A DNA stretch of 64,000 nucleotides, from positions 62,001 through 126,000 of the forward strand of contig MU119351.1 of NCBI GenBank assembly GCA_014904845.1. The letters run 5' to 3'. The notes beneath the pieces were generated by a model. That model ran no database searches and was not told where the DNA came from. It saw only the letters and a program-made list of their open reading frames with translations. This document shows positions 1 to 11,578 of this stretch, one piece after another (the stretch's first letter is position 1; every line of letters begins with the position of its first letter). This DNA comes from Acephala macrosclerotiorum (Eukaryota > Ascomycota > Leotiomycetes > Helotiales > Mollisiaceae). Both the position numbers and the translations under genes were made by a program.

Positions 1-194
1 TTCGATATTTTTAGTATTTTCGAAAATAGAATTTTCGATTGATTCGAAGGTTATAAATATTGAGTTTAGAAGAATTTTTTTAAGTTTGATTTAATCGATT
101 AAGTATTATAATATGTAACGATAATTAGTTTACGATTAGATTTTTTTTTAGTATTTGATAATAGAATAGTGCATTGGTAATCGCGATAGTACTT

Positions 195-345
195 TTTTTT
201 GTATTTGGTTTACGAGTTGAAAAAAGCGTTTTTTTTAAAAAAGAGAATTACTAGTATCGATTTAATTATGTGATCGTTTAAACGATCGATTAAATGATTT
301 TAATTATAATTTTTATTGTTTTTAGTAATAATTGCTTTAGCGTCT
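195..345 (+). repeat. Dispersed repeat fragment, copy 1
   Basis: This stretch aligns base by base, with A/G and C/T differences, to 38830-38955 on the same strand. Shared landmarks are the TTTACRARTTRAAAAAA start, a run of T after ACG or GCG, and the TAATTATAATTTTTATT core. The similarity probably continues for some distance on both sides. The copy at 38.8 kb is the more heavily mutated of the two. Confidence 0.65.
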
Positions 346-480
346 ATTTTTTAATCTTACGTTTACTTTGTTTAATTATATAAATAGAGAAATACTTTTT
401 CTAAAAAGAAGTAAATAGAATTGAATTATTGATATTAGATTAAAATTTTAATATTTCGTAATTTGTTTTCGAACGTTTCA

Positions 481-2150
481 ATATAAATATCGCGCAAAAA
501 AAGCGTTTATAGAAAAATCGAAATTGTATTTTTATTTCGATATAATAATATATTAAAAAAAAAAAAAAATTATTTTTTCGTTTAAAAAATCGAAATATTA
601 TAAAGATTTTCAAAAATTTAAAAAATTGTAAATCGAGAATTTTTTTATTTGTTTATTTTTTAAATTTGCATTTATTATATCGAATAAAAATGAAATTTAT
701 AACGATTTAAAAAAATATAAAATAAAATTTTTTTTTTTTATAAATTATTTAAATTTACAATAAAAATAAAATTAATATTTATAAAAAATTTGAAAAAATA
801 AAATAAAAATTTCTTTTTTATTACAAATAATCGATTTTACGATTAAAATATTACGATAATCTTTTTATTGAATTTTCGTTTATTTAATAAAATAAACATT
901 TTTCGTTAATAAAAACAAATATTTTACGACGTTTTACATTTTACAAATAATTATTCGAATATTTTTCGAAAATTCGTACTTTATTTACAATTTTATTTCA
1001 ATAAATTTTCTTTTTATAATTATAAATCAATCAATTTACAATACGCACAAATCGTATTATTTTACAATTATATTTTATAAAACGTCGTTTTAAATCTATA
1101 GAATTTCAACGTTATTTATAAAATTTTATATTACTCGAAATAATTATTTAAAAAATTTTACGTTTTTAAATAATTATTCATAGAACTTTATATTATTCGA
1201 AACAATTATTCGAAAAATTTTACGTTTTTAAATAATTACTTACAAAATTTTTTATATTACTCGAAAATTTCAATAATATCAAATATCGATTTTATTAATT
1301 CTATACAAATAAACAATAATTGAATTTCAAATTACAATTTTACAATTAATTCTACGATTATACGTAAAAATATTCGTTTATTAAATTATTATATATTTTA
1401 TTTTTTCGATTTAATAAAAAAAATATTATTTGATTTTAACGAATAATAATAATACTATAAAATAAACTTTTAAATTATTATTTAAATCGTTAAAAAACTT
1501 TATTAAATTATTAAAAAAAAATTTTAAATTATTAAAATGTTTTTTTAAATCGTTAAAAAACTTTATAAATTTTCTTAAATTAATAATAAATACAAATATT
1601 AACGTAAAATTAATAATATTAAAAATATTTATTATTTTATTTACAATAAAATATATTGATTTATTTTAATTATTTTAAATAATAAAAAAAAAAATACTAA
1701 AAAAATAAAATAATTAATAATAAAATAAAAAAATATTAATATTTTAATATTATTATTATTTGATTTATAAAATCAAAAAAAAAAAAAAAAAATTTTAATT
1801 TCGATTTTTATAATTTTCGATTAACGATTACAATTATCAATAAACTTCGAAAACAATATTAGTTTATTAGTACTGTTTTCAAAGTTTAATTACGTGTTTT
1901 TTTGATTATTTTTTGAATTATTAAAATATTAACGAATTTTACGTAGTAATAATTTATAGTAAAAATAGAAAATAAAAATATTAAATTATATTGAAATTAA
2001 TTTTAATTATATTAAAATTGAAATTATATTTTTCAATTTTTGTACATTTTTTATTAAAATAAATAATGATTATAACAATTATAAAATATAAAATTTAAAT
2101 TTTTATTTTTTGTATTTAATTTATTAATAAATATTTTTGTATAATTAATA
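481..2150 (+). repeat. Repeat element copy 1, fully RIP-mutated
   Basis: This segment aligns collinearly with 2205-4500. For example, 1812-1960 matches 4082-4230, and 1531-1600 matches 3791-3860, with nearly all differences being C to T or G to A. The equivalent of the small reading frame at 3602-3952 is destroyed here. A net deletion of roughly 190 bp relative to copy 2 lies around 1640-1790. The element type is unknown; no transposase or reverse transcriptase is recognisable. Confidence 0.75.
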
Positions 2151-2204
2151 TTAATTAATAATTAATTTTACAATTGATTATAGAGTAATTAAATACTACG
2201 TAAA

Positions 2205-4500
2205 AAAAACGTTTATAAAAAAATCGAAATCGTATTTTTATTTCGATATAATAACGTATTAAAAAAAAAAAAAAAAAATTTTTTTATTTAAAAAATCGAA
2301 ATATTATAAAAAATTTTAAAAATTTAAAAAGTCGTAAATTGAAAATTTTTTTATTTGTTTATTTTTTAAGTTTATGTTTATTATATCGAATAAAAACGAA
2401 ATTTATAACGATTTGAAAAAATATAAAATGAAAAATTTTTTTTTTATAAATTATTTAAATTTATAATAAAAATAAAATCGATATTTATAAAAAATTCGAA
2501 AAAATAAAACAAAAATTTTTTTTTTATTATAAATAATCGATTTTATAATTAAAATATTACAACGATTTTTTTATTGAATTCTCGTTTATTTAATAAAACA
2601 AATATTTTTTATTAATAAAAACAAATATTTTTCAAGTATTTTACGACGTTTCGCATTTTACAAATAATTATTCGAGTATTTTTTGAAAATTCGTATTCTA
2701 TTTATAATTTTATTTTAATAAATTTTTTTTTTACAATTACAAATTAATTAATTTACAATACGCGCAAATCGTATTGTTTTATAATTACACTTTATAAAAC
2801 GTCGTTTCGAATTCGTAGAATTTTAATATTATTCGTAAAATTTTAAATTATTTAAATTTATAATAAAAATAAAATCGACGTTTACGAAAAATTCGAAAAA
2901 ATAAAATAAAAATCTTTTTTTTATTACAAATAATCGATTTTACAATTAAAATATTACAATGATTTTTTTATTAAATTTTTATTTATTCAATAAAACAAAT
3001 ATTTTTTACTAATAAAAACAAATATTTTTTGAGTATTTTACGATGTTTCGCATTTTACAAATAATTATTTGAATACTTTTTAAAAATTCGTATTTTATTT
3101 ACAATTTTATTTCGATAAATTTTCTTTTTACAATTACGAATTAATCGATTTATAACGCGCTCAAATCGTATTGTTTTACGATTACACTTTATAAAACGTT
3201 GTCTCGAATTCGCAAAATTTTAATATTATTCGCAAAATTTTACATTACTCGAAACAATTATTCGAAAAATTTTACGTTTTTAAACAATTATTCGTAGAAT
3301 TTTATATTACTCGAAGTAATTATTTGAAAAATTTTGTACTTTTAAATAATTATTCGTAGAATTTTTTACATTATTTGAAAATTTCAATAATTTCAAATAT
3401 CGATTTTATTAATTCTATACAAACAAACAATAATTGAATTTCGAATTATAATTTTACAATCGATTTTACGATTACACGCAAAAGTATTCGTTCGTTGAAT
3501 TATTGCATATTTTGTTTTCTCGACTCAATAAAAAAAATATTACTTGATTTCAACGCGCAATAGTAACACTTTTACGCTCTTACAATAATACTCGAGTTAC
3601 TATGGCCCGGGGCGAAGTAGAGCGTGTTACCGCTAAAATTGAAAAGTTTATCGCTAGAATTGAGAAATATAAAAATATTCGCAATCGATACTCGATTCTA
3701 CCAAAGGACGAAGATGATCACGATTTCGACGACATCCAAAAGTTAAGCAATAGAGATTACCAAAAGACTCTTCTAGATCGCCAAGATGCCCTTCTAGATC
3801 GCCAGAAAGCCCTACAAACCCTCTCAAATCGACAGCAAGTGCAAGCACCAATGCAAGTGCAAGTACTAGCGCAGGATCGACAATATCAAGAGCACTTGCT
3901 ACCCCATTTACGACAGAGCGTACCGGCCCATCTCAATTACTCTAAGTGGTAAAGAAAGAAGTGCCAGAGGAGTAGAGTAGTCGGCAATAGAGTGGAAAAG
4001 CGTTGATGTTTTGGTATTGTTACTGCCTGATTTGTAAGGCCAAGAAAGGGAGAAATCCCTCAATCTCGGCTTTTATAACCTCCGATCGGCGATTGCAACT
4101 ACCGATGAGCTTCGAGAACAACGCTAGTTTATTAGCGCTGTTCCCAAAGTTTAATCACGTGTTTTTCTTGATTATTTTCTGAATTATTGGAATATTGACG
4201 AGTCTTACGTAGCAACGGTTTACGGTAAGAATGGAGGACAAAAGCGTTGATTTGATTGGATTGATTGGATTGATTGTCTTAGCAGAAAGAAAGAATTGCC
4301 AGTGTTGGAACAATAGTCACGTGCAGCACTAGGCTGCATTGGGACTAGTCTCAACTGCGCTAGAATTGAGATTATATCTCTCAACTCTTGCGCACTTTCT
4401 ACTAGAATGAACAACGATTACAATAACTGCAAAGCATAAGACTTAGATTCTTATTCTTTGCGTCTGGCCTATTAATAGGTATCCCTGTGTAACCGACAGT
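2205..4500 (+). repeat. Repeat element copy 2, mutated only in its left half
   Basis: This is a second, directly repeated copy of the element at 481-2150, lying almost adjacent to it. It contains an internal tandem duplication: a unit of about 397 bp at 2448-2844 is repeated at 2845-3241, recognisable by AAATTATTTAAATTTATAAT at each start. Up to about 3540 the copy is as AT-rich as copy 1. From there to about 4500 it has ordinary composition although it still aligns with the mutated part of copy 1. The alignment fades after about 4500. Confidence 0.75.
3602..3952 (+). CDS. Small coiled-coil protein encoded within repeat copy 2
   Basis: This 116-residue frame is highly charged and has no signal peptide or membrane segment. 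It has a basic and acidic N-terminal half, a DEDDHDFDD acidic patch near residues 36-44, and two tandem LLDRQ units near residues 57-69, followed by a Gln-rich tail. It looks like a coiled coil. It lies inside a repeated element, and the matching frame in the copy at 1440-1640 is ruined by transitions. It may be a fragment of a transposon-borne protein such as a gag-like product, but I recognise no family. The ATG at 3602 is the first in the frame; expression is unproven. Confidence 0.35.
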   Translation: MARGEVERVTAKIEKFIARIEKYKNIRNRYSILPKDEDDHDFDDIQKLSNRDYQKTLLDRQDALLDRQKALQTLSNRQQVQAPMQVQVLAQDRQYQEHLLPHLRQSVPAHLNYSKW

Positions 4501-6205
4501 ATATAATTTTATACTATACTAGCTATATAAAATCCCTTGTTAACGTGTGGATATATTTCAGCGAACGAAGAAATAGAGAGCTTTAAACTACGGAAGCGCT
4601 AAGTGCCAAAAGCGACACATCTTGGCGTTTCTTGGCAAAACCTTGGCGCAAACACGTGCCGCAAATATCACGTTTTATTACGTAACCTCAAGGTAAACTA
4701 TTTTTCCCTAGCGGGATACCTTTAACTATCGTCAAAAGCACTATCGTCAAAGGCATATATTGGTAATTCGACTAGATGTATTAAGTTAAAAGAGAATATA
4801 TCTTTTTAGATACTTTAGGCTGTAGGACAATTGAAGTGGGGAATCGGCAATGACCTTCTTCCCCCGAGGAAGGGAAGCCCAAATCAAGGATACTGTTCAC
4901 TTGAACATAGCTTAGGTTTCGTACTTTTGGGGCGTCTGAGTTCGAGGATAACAAATATATCAGAAGCTCTTGCGGCAAATTTCCATGAAAATCCATGTAT
5001 AAATGATGCTGTACAGTATTGGATTCCGTGCAGGAGAGCGTCGTGGTTGGACTAGCGTGCTAGAGAAGTGGGTCTTCCTTCGCGTCCTCAATTGTCTTTC
5101 GACGACGCGTCTCTCGTCAACACCAAAGGACCACCCCATACCTCAACACCTACCTTGTCATCAGATCTGCGAAGATGTCCGCTTATATTGTTACTCGAAC
5201 CGATTTCGAAGGACGATCGATCAGCACCGCCGCCGGTGGAGAGTAGAAGATTGTGGAGGTGTTCTTAACGCAGGAAATTGCCAACTTTGCTGCGAAGGCA
5301 TTGACACGAATCACCCAGAGTGATTATGGAAGGCGGTGTCAGCCAAGCATATCATATCGGAGTCCTTGAGTTGTACTGGTTGCTATGAAGCTACCATCCC
5401 TTAGCGTCCGACATCTTCTGGAAAATCACAATTGCTGTTTCGAAACATAGATTTCGAACACCGATACTTGCTGGCAGCGACTAGGAGACAATGGGACAAC
5501 CCAAGGAGGATTTACGCCTGGTGCATATCGCTAAACATAGATCAGATGTTCCTGTTGGGCAGCGACTTGCAAAGCGTGCGGCTGATGGGAACATGAATGG
5601 CGGGACAAAGGGCACAGAACAATAACTGTGCAAAAGAATTCCTCTATACCTCCACCGCAGATCATTGATTGGATTACAAAAAGGCCGCGCAGCCTCCCGA
5701 CACTTCAACACGACGGCTTCGAATGTGTGACGCTGCTCAACAAAGTTACGCCGACCGAATGGAGGGAAGTTCATCATACGCGCCCTCGAACGAGCTTATA
5801 TATACTTAGATATTAAGTTCAACGAAGGGAAGAGATACATTCCAATTACCTAAATCGTCGCGGAGGTCCAAAGGGAATCACATGCAATGAAGGTATTGCC
5901 CCATCTAAAGCTCGAAGCTTGAACCATGGAAGTCCACATCTGTTTCGCCAATCTTATCCTCTGCTTAGTGTCAGAGCGCGTCGATGATTTTCTTCTAGGA
6001 CGCGTCTTTCTTTCATTGCATCGGCCCAGGAAGTTTGGGCACACCACTCTCGTGATTATGCCCGACTCCTCAAACATGCACAATCACTGTTCCAGTGCAA
6101 GAAGCTGAAGCGCGCGGCCTTGGGTCGAATGGCGACAATTTGCAGAAGATTGAATGATCCCCTTGTCGATCTCGACCAAGTGCGCCAGCATCTCGGTCGT
6201 CTCTA
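4501..6205. other. Ordinary-composition stretch without a supported gene
   Basis: Short frames occur on both strands (for example 5003-5323 plus and 5481-5777 minus) but none shows a recognisable domain or a consistent exon structure. I see no clear tRNA or promoter. It may hold remnants of an old gene or untranscribed spacer. Confidence 0.4.
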
Positions 6206-7071
6206 ATGCGCATATACCTGGTTATGAGAATCCCCTTCGACGAGGATCAGGCTACATATGGTCCGAATGAGGTTATTGAAGTATGCTCAAGCCTCGAGAT
6301 CGCAAATGCTATCGCGACAGAGTTGATTCGAACGCAGTATGGCACGGCAAAATATCGAGGAAGCAATGGACACGATGGTTTGGCAGCTGAAGGAGGTACG
6401 ACTTCAGCAGAACCTGGATTGAGGTTACGGAACACGAAGTTCGAGACAGCATACCCGAGCCTCAGGACTGTGAACATCTGCCCAGGACATGTCGGAAGCT
6501 GAATCGGTCGCGGCACCATCCTCAGGAGCTACCAACGCGACTACAGAAGACGATGCTCGAGACAGCGTGCCCGAGCCTGATGAATACGGAGAGATACTCG
6601 AGGACCTTTCCGAGTTATGGAGCTGGGCCGGTCTCTGAACGGCCTGTAGGAACTATTATCGCGCCTATGAATAATAGCGGATGGACTGAGCTTCTCGAGA
6701 ATACAACGCAAGTGGCCAAAACGATTCATTCTCTGCCGAACATTCGCCACACTGAGTTACGGAAACCATCGACCGTTCTCAAACTTGACCAGAAGAAGGC
6801 AAACCTCGAAGCGGCACTGGGACATGAACGCGGCAGCGAACCTCCTGCACCCTGTGTGACTTGTACGAAGACATCTCGACCCGTGGGACCATTCAAGAAG
6901 TGCGTGGTAGTAAATGGTCAATTCGATGGGGCGTGCTGCAATTACATGTATAATGATCAAGGGTCTGGATGTTCGCTACAGGATTATTACAGCACTACAT
7001 CTGCCGGCAAAACCACGCTGTACGGTTTCCTTCTAGTTCCCCCTAACATTAGATCTCGACTGACATGTTGA
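6206..7071 (+). pseudogene. Frameshifted fungal hypothetical protein with DUF3716-like C-terminus
   Basis: Coding-like sequence moves through three frames. An N-terminal piece starts at 6206 with MRIYLVMRIPFDEDQATYGP. An acidic piece around 6418-6480 reads IEVTEHEVRDSIPEP in another frame. A third piece from 6489 contains DDARDSVPEPDEYGEILEDL and stops near 6640. From about 6640 to 7071 a further piece carries a Cys-rich module (residues CVTC, PFKKC, GACCNY, GCSLQ at about 6850-6985) resembling fungal DUF3716. No introns of normal length reconcile the frames, so I read it as one or two decayed genes. The DUF3716 assignment is from memory of the Cys spacing; function is unknown. Confidence 0.45.
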
Positions 7072-7259
7072 AGCTGCTACGAAGGTAGTGCTAATCCTCA
7101 AACCCAAATAACCCACTAAACTAAGCAGGCGGGCTGAGAAGTTGATGAAGAGGGGCGAAGGACCTAGGCAACGAAGGGAGAGGGGCTCTCGGAACCAATT
7201 ATGAGTTGATTGGATGATTTGTGATACTATAACGTTCCATCCCGACCAGGATCCTCATC

Positions 7260-8796
7260 TCATCCTCTCCATCGGACGAAAACATCCACGATCTCATCTT
7301 CTTTCCCATCTCGACTCGAATCAACTACATAATACCACCCAAACATCTCACCTGCGTGCTTGGCATCATTCGGATATATTCTGACTCTTTGGCCACATGC
7401 AAGGCTGTGCGGTTCGCTGTTTTCATCTCTCCAGACCAAGACAGCTGAGTCGTCATGACACCGATCGACCGTCCATCCAAGTGGGGAGCTTGAATTCGAT
7501 CCACTGCTTCTCATATTCCACTCGCTCAACACGCCCTTCCGTACAGGCCCGTCACCTGTATGGAAGGCGGACCCTCCTAAAGAGATTAGTGCTTCTAGAC
7601 ACCTTTTCTCCCCGCGTCTGGGGTACAAGCTAGATATCTCGGTGAGGATTGACAATGCTATGTCGCTATATGTTAATGACGGGTTGATCCCTTGATCCGC
7701 CTCTTGTACCACACTTCGGACGTCTAGCAGTACGTATTCATCACTGTGAACCTCGATTGCATCATTTGCCTTATTCGCTACCATAAGAGTATGTTGGATT
7801 TTCGAAACTTCTCTCGATATTGCGCCTTCCGCTGTTTGCAGCATGCACCATAAGCTTGGGGGTGCATGTATAGTCAGTCTGATGATTTCAACCGGAGAGG
7901 CATGAAGCAACGTTGTCAACTGTCGATCAAGTAGTCTCAAGTGTGAGACAAGGTCTACTTGCTCACTTGGAAATGCTATGTCGCTGAAGAATCCAACGAA
8001 GGCCATCGACAACAGACCTTGGCCGAGTGCAATCTGCTCGATGCGAGAAAACAGCTCTTGAAATTCTGGTGTGCCCGGACGAACTCCTGCGAATTGGTCG
8101 CCAACATCTACGAGAATGTAGACAAATGGCGGATACCCGGACAATATCCCTACTCTCTCCACAAGATCGACTTGAGATATGTGATCTACAAGAAATCGGA
8201 TATTCCCACCTCTTCTACCTAGCTGCCTGGAAATGTCTGCAGCGCCTTCAACTACTGACGGTGAGATTGGGACGCCGTAAAGCACCTGCACCTTTTGTTA
8301 CAAACATCTGAATCCACGATCTGTTTCGCCCAGACTTCAACTGCTTACATTTACTTGTTTGCCGTTGATTTGGTACTCGAGAAGCAGGGGCAAAAGCTTC
8401 TGTGCGGACCACAAACTGGTCACCAAGACCCTCACTTCCTCTGCGTCCTCTCCAAGCTGAAGGCGAGTTATCTCAGTTGTCTAGACGCACCTTCATCAGC
8501 AGGGATCCACACAGCAAGCCAAGTTGAGCTTTTTCTACTGCCAAATACTCTTCTCTTCGGAATTACAAACAAGATTGGACGCCTACTCTGTGGTAACTAA
8601 TTGCCGGAAGAAAGTCAAAACCTAATTCCTCGACTGCATCCAACATCCTCTCACAGTTTCGCTTGACCTTAGCGATATCTACCACTGCTGCAGGCAGCGG
8701 GATGTCATGCAGAGACTTTCCGACGAATTGCTCGACAAGCGAGGCTTTCGTCCGCAGGGGCCAAGTTGCTGCCATGGTCGAGACTAGATTGTCCAA
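7260..8796 (-). CDS. D-serine dehydratase-like / D-threonine aldolase-like protein, likely catalytically dead
   Basis: The three-exon model complement(7260..8285, 8349..8480, 8587..8796) encodes 455 residues. Introns of 63 and 106 bp have GTAAGC/CAG and GTAGGC/TAG ends and keep the frame. The protein has an alanine-racemase-like N-terminal barrel (LPAAVVDIAKVKRNCERM near residue 35; TRLQLGEDAEEVRVL in exon 2; VLYGVPISPS and VYILVDVGDQFAGVRPGT in exon 3) and the C-terminal D-serine-dehydratase-like domain ending GWYYVVDSS...IVDVFVRWRG. Family members bind PLP through the first Lys of an HIKTHK motif and zinc through PNHAC. Here the motifs read AISYHR (residues 65-70) and PNDAK (419-423), so the lysine and both zinc ligands are gone. 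The frame is otherwise intact. A non-catalytic paralog or an early pseudogene are both possible. Confidence 0.82.
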
Positions 8797-9288
8797 GGGA
8801 AATATATCGCGACATTGGAACCTCTTCGTTGATACAATTTGTCATGAAGAAGGTTAACGAAAGTACCGAGATGATTTACGGGTCATCATCAGGCAACGTT
8901 ACCCCGAACCTGGTCAGCTGATTCTTGGCCACACGTTGTTGGATTGGCCAATCAGGTGCAGCTGAACATATCATCTCTTTTGCGGACCAACCATGGAGCT
9001 ATCGAGGACATCAAAAACGAGTCGCACGAGCGACTTTACAACAAGAATACGGACGTTCTCATTTTTTAAACATTCCTTCCAAGATTGGGCTTTTAGAGGC
9101 CCCACCTCACTTTAGCAATTTTTGAGCGGGGTATACAGACCGAGATTCAGCTGCCTGATTTCGAAAATTGTGAAGCAAGTAGCAACAATGCTCGATTAGC
9201 ATTGTCCCTCTATGCCTCAATACATATAACCCGCGTCTTTCCATCCGACCCGCTCTCCCGCTCTCCCTTCCTCCATAATTCCGCCAGC
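8797..9288. other. Intergenic spacer
   Basis: This is the 5' flank of the D-serine dehydratase-like gene and the 3' flank of the sugar-porter pseudogene. I see no supported coding region or RNA gene. Confidence 0.4.
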
Positions 9289-11379
9289 CTATTCCAAGTC
9301 GTATAACGGCTTCCTCGGCTTCACATCACCCCTCAAGATATACTTATTCATATACCACGGCAACATCTCGTAGTAGTACTGAGCATGGTCCCCTACCCTC
9401 ACCGAGAAAATGGTATCCAGCTCTTCCAAACTCAGCGCCTTGGTTTCCTGAAGACAGAAATACGCATACCCCCACCCAATAAAGTTCCACGCTGCATACC
9501 AACCAAAAGCTCCCTGTGGAGTAAAAGCTTTCACGAGCGCAGGCCACGTCAACGAGAGGATGAAATTAAAACCCCAGGTCGTGGCTGTCGCGAACGCCAT
9601 CCCGTACTCGCGCACATACAGCGGGAACGCTTCAGCTGAATAGGTGAACGGGACGGGACCTTCTCCAGGAGAATAGACTACCACGAAGAGGTAGATTCCG
9701 AGCGCTGCACAAGCAATCCCGGCGGTTTCTGCAGGGATGTAGAAGCTGAAGCCTGTGAAGAGAAGCATGAGGCCCATTAGTGGGAAAGTGGTGAGCAAGA
9801 GGTTCCGGCGTCCGAAGGTGTCGATTGTGTAGATGGCTGGGATAGCGAAGAGCTAGTTTACGATTCCGGTGCCGAGGGAGACGAGCAGGGCGTTGGAGCG
9901 GGAGAAGTCGGCGTCGATGAATATTTGTGTGGAGTAGTAGGCGATTACGTTGACGCCGCAGAACTGGAAATGGTCAGCAGAATGTCCCAGGTGCAATAAA
10001 AGTGGATGGCCGAGATCTTGTCCCTGGTTGTGATGGATATTGGGCGAAAACTTACTTGCTGCATAAACATGACGAAGAAAGACGATTGTGCAGCACGGCG
10101 ATTTCGTGGAACGCCGAAGAACTCTTTCCAGAGATTCTTGCCTTCGCGTAACTTATCTTCGATCTCGAGACTCTTGTGGATGTAGTAGAGATCTCGGGCT
10201 GCCATCAAGTGGCAGTTTCGAAACCTTGTTAGGGCATCGTATGCTTTGCGATACTTGTTCTTGGTCATGTACCAACGAGGCGACTCTGGGACGAGATACA
10301 CTATCATGCAAACGAAGAAGGGTGGAATGGAGGTGCTTCCAAGCATGAGACGCCAATTCCAGAACGGCGGTTGAGGGTTTGCAGCGTCGTATCGGACGTT
10401 TTGGAAGGCTACTGAGACCACAAAGTCGAGCATGATGCCAAAAGCTGTCCACATCTGCCACATCATTGTCAAGGCACCTCTGATCGCTGTTGGGGCGCAT
10501 TCTGCTGCATACACTGGAGTTGTACTGCTCTTCGTGCCAACCGCGAGGCCAAGACCGAATCGAGCCAGGAGAAGATTCCACCAGGAATCCGCAGCGGCCA
10601 TCCAAATGCCCTATCATCTCGGTCAGAAAGCGGTCCGTCTTTCATTCGAACTGACCTACAGTAGCGAAGGAGATCACGCAAGAGATTCAGATGCAACCTC
10701 GACGCTCGAAGTAATAGTTCAATGGTTTCGTTGTCCAGCACCCGACGAGAGCAGAGCAGAGATATGGCGCTCCGTTTAGAAGCCCACGAAGCCATACTTG
10801 GTCTTCGCCGATGCCAAATTCGTCGAAGTAGAAGATCTGGGCTCCGTTCACTGCCGTTTGGTCCATTCCCTGGACGATCGCACTGCCGGCGCAGAGAACT
10901 GTTGACGGTTGTTAGCATATGTTGTCAATGTCCTACGCCGTCTCATGACATTCGACTGACGCTGACATCCAATGCACATGCCGAAATTTGAGAAATCAAG
11001 ATTCGGCTCACTTACCTATCATGAAATACATCATCCAAGGCTGCTTCCATCGATGCGTCTTCTCAAGACGAAACCATGTCCGCTCATTTTCATCAAGTTC
11101 CTCGATCTCGTTCACACGCTTGGGATCTTGCGCCACCAAGGCGCCCTTCTTCAGCATATCAGTAATATCCTCGAGACCCTTCTCTTTCGCAAATGCTTCG
11201 ACATCGCGCATCAAATCTTCTTTCGGAATCCCATAAAGAGGGTTCTTAAGCTTCGCGCTCACAGCGGGGACATCATGTTGGGTACCATTCTCGTCCTTAG
11301 ATCCAGCAGCCGACAGGTTCAGGCTGGCGAGCTTGTCGTGAACTTGGGGTTTCTCTTCGTCGTGAGAGTTCTTGTCCAT
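9289..11379 (-). pseudogene. MFS sugar porter with two premature stops
   Basis: Model complement(9289..9963, 10056..10610, 10660..10898, 11016..11379) spells a 610-residue MFS sugar porter, with 92, 49 and 117 bp introns. Hallmarks include AGSAIVQGMDQTAVNGAQ in TM1, LARFGLGLAVGTKSS, VPESPRWYMTKNKYRKAYDA in the central loop, DTFGRRNLLL, and QETKALSLEEL after TM12. The N-terminus is long and hydrophilic, as in fungal hexose/inositol-type porters. Two in-frame stops break it: TGA at 10687-10689 (codon 192) and TAG at 9853-9855 (codon 423). The second replaces the Trp of a conserved VNWLFAIPA stretch, one G-to-A change away. The first is also one transition from Trp. ATG at 11379 (MDKNSHDEEK) is my preferred start; the frame also opens at 11529. 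The gene cannot give a full-length transporter as read. Confidence 0.8.
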
Positions 11380-11578
11380 CTCGGCGGTTCTTTTGTGGTT
11401 GTTCGCACTTCTGTGGTTGTCAGATAGATTTTCAGAAAGGAATTCGACAATGACGTTCGATATTTCTGTTGCGAAGAGTTCCGTCATTATATACTCCACA
11501 ACTCCAACTTCGCCCATCTTTCTCCTCAACGCTCAATCCACCTGCTCTTGGCCTCCAGTAAATATTACTTGACACTTT

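Larger units (their letters stand above)
1..3540. repeat. RIP-degraded AT-rich repeat block
   Basis: This block is dominated by A and T and carries no credible reading frame. In the first 360 bases I hand-counted 23 C residues, of which 17 are followed by G, whereas G is common outside CpG. From about 850 to 1400 the pattern reverses: C survives outside CpG and G sits mostly inside CpG. This is what cytosine deamination acting on one strand at a time would leave. The block consists of diverged copies of the same repeat, described separately. Confidence 0.9.

Noticed and set aside
10088..10991. Plus- and minus-strand frames overlapping the sugar porter
   Set aside because: They are antisense or out-of-frame shadows of exons that encode clear MFS motifs.
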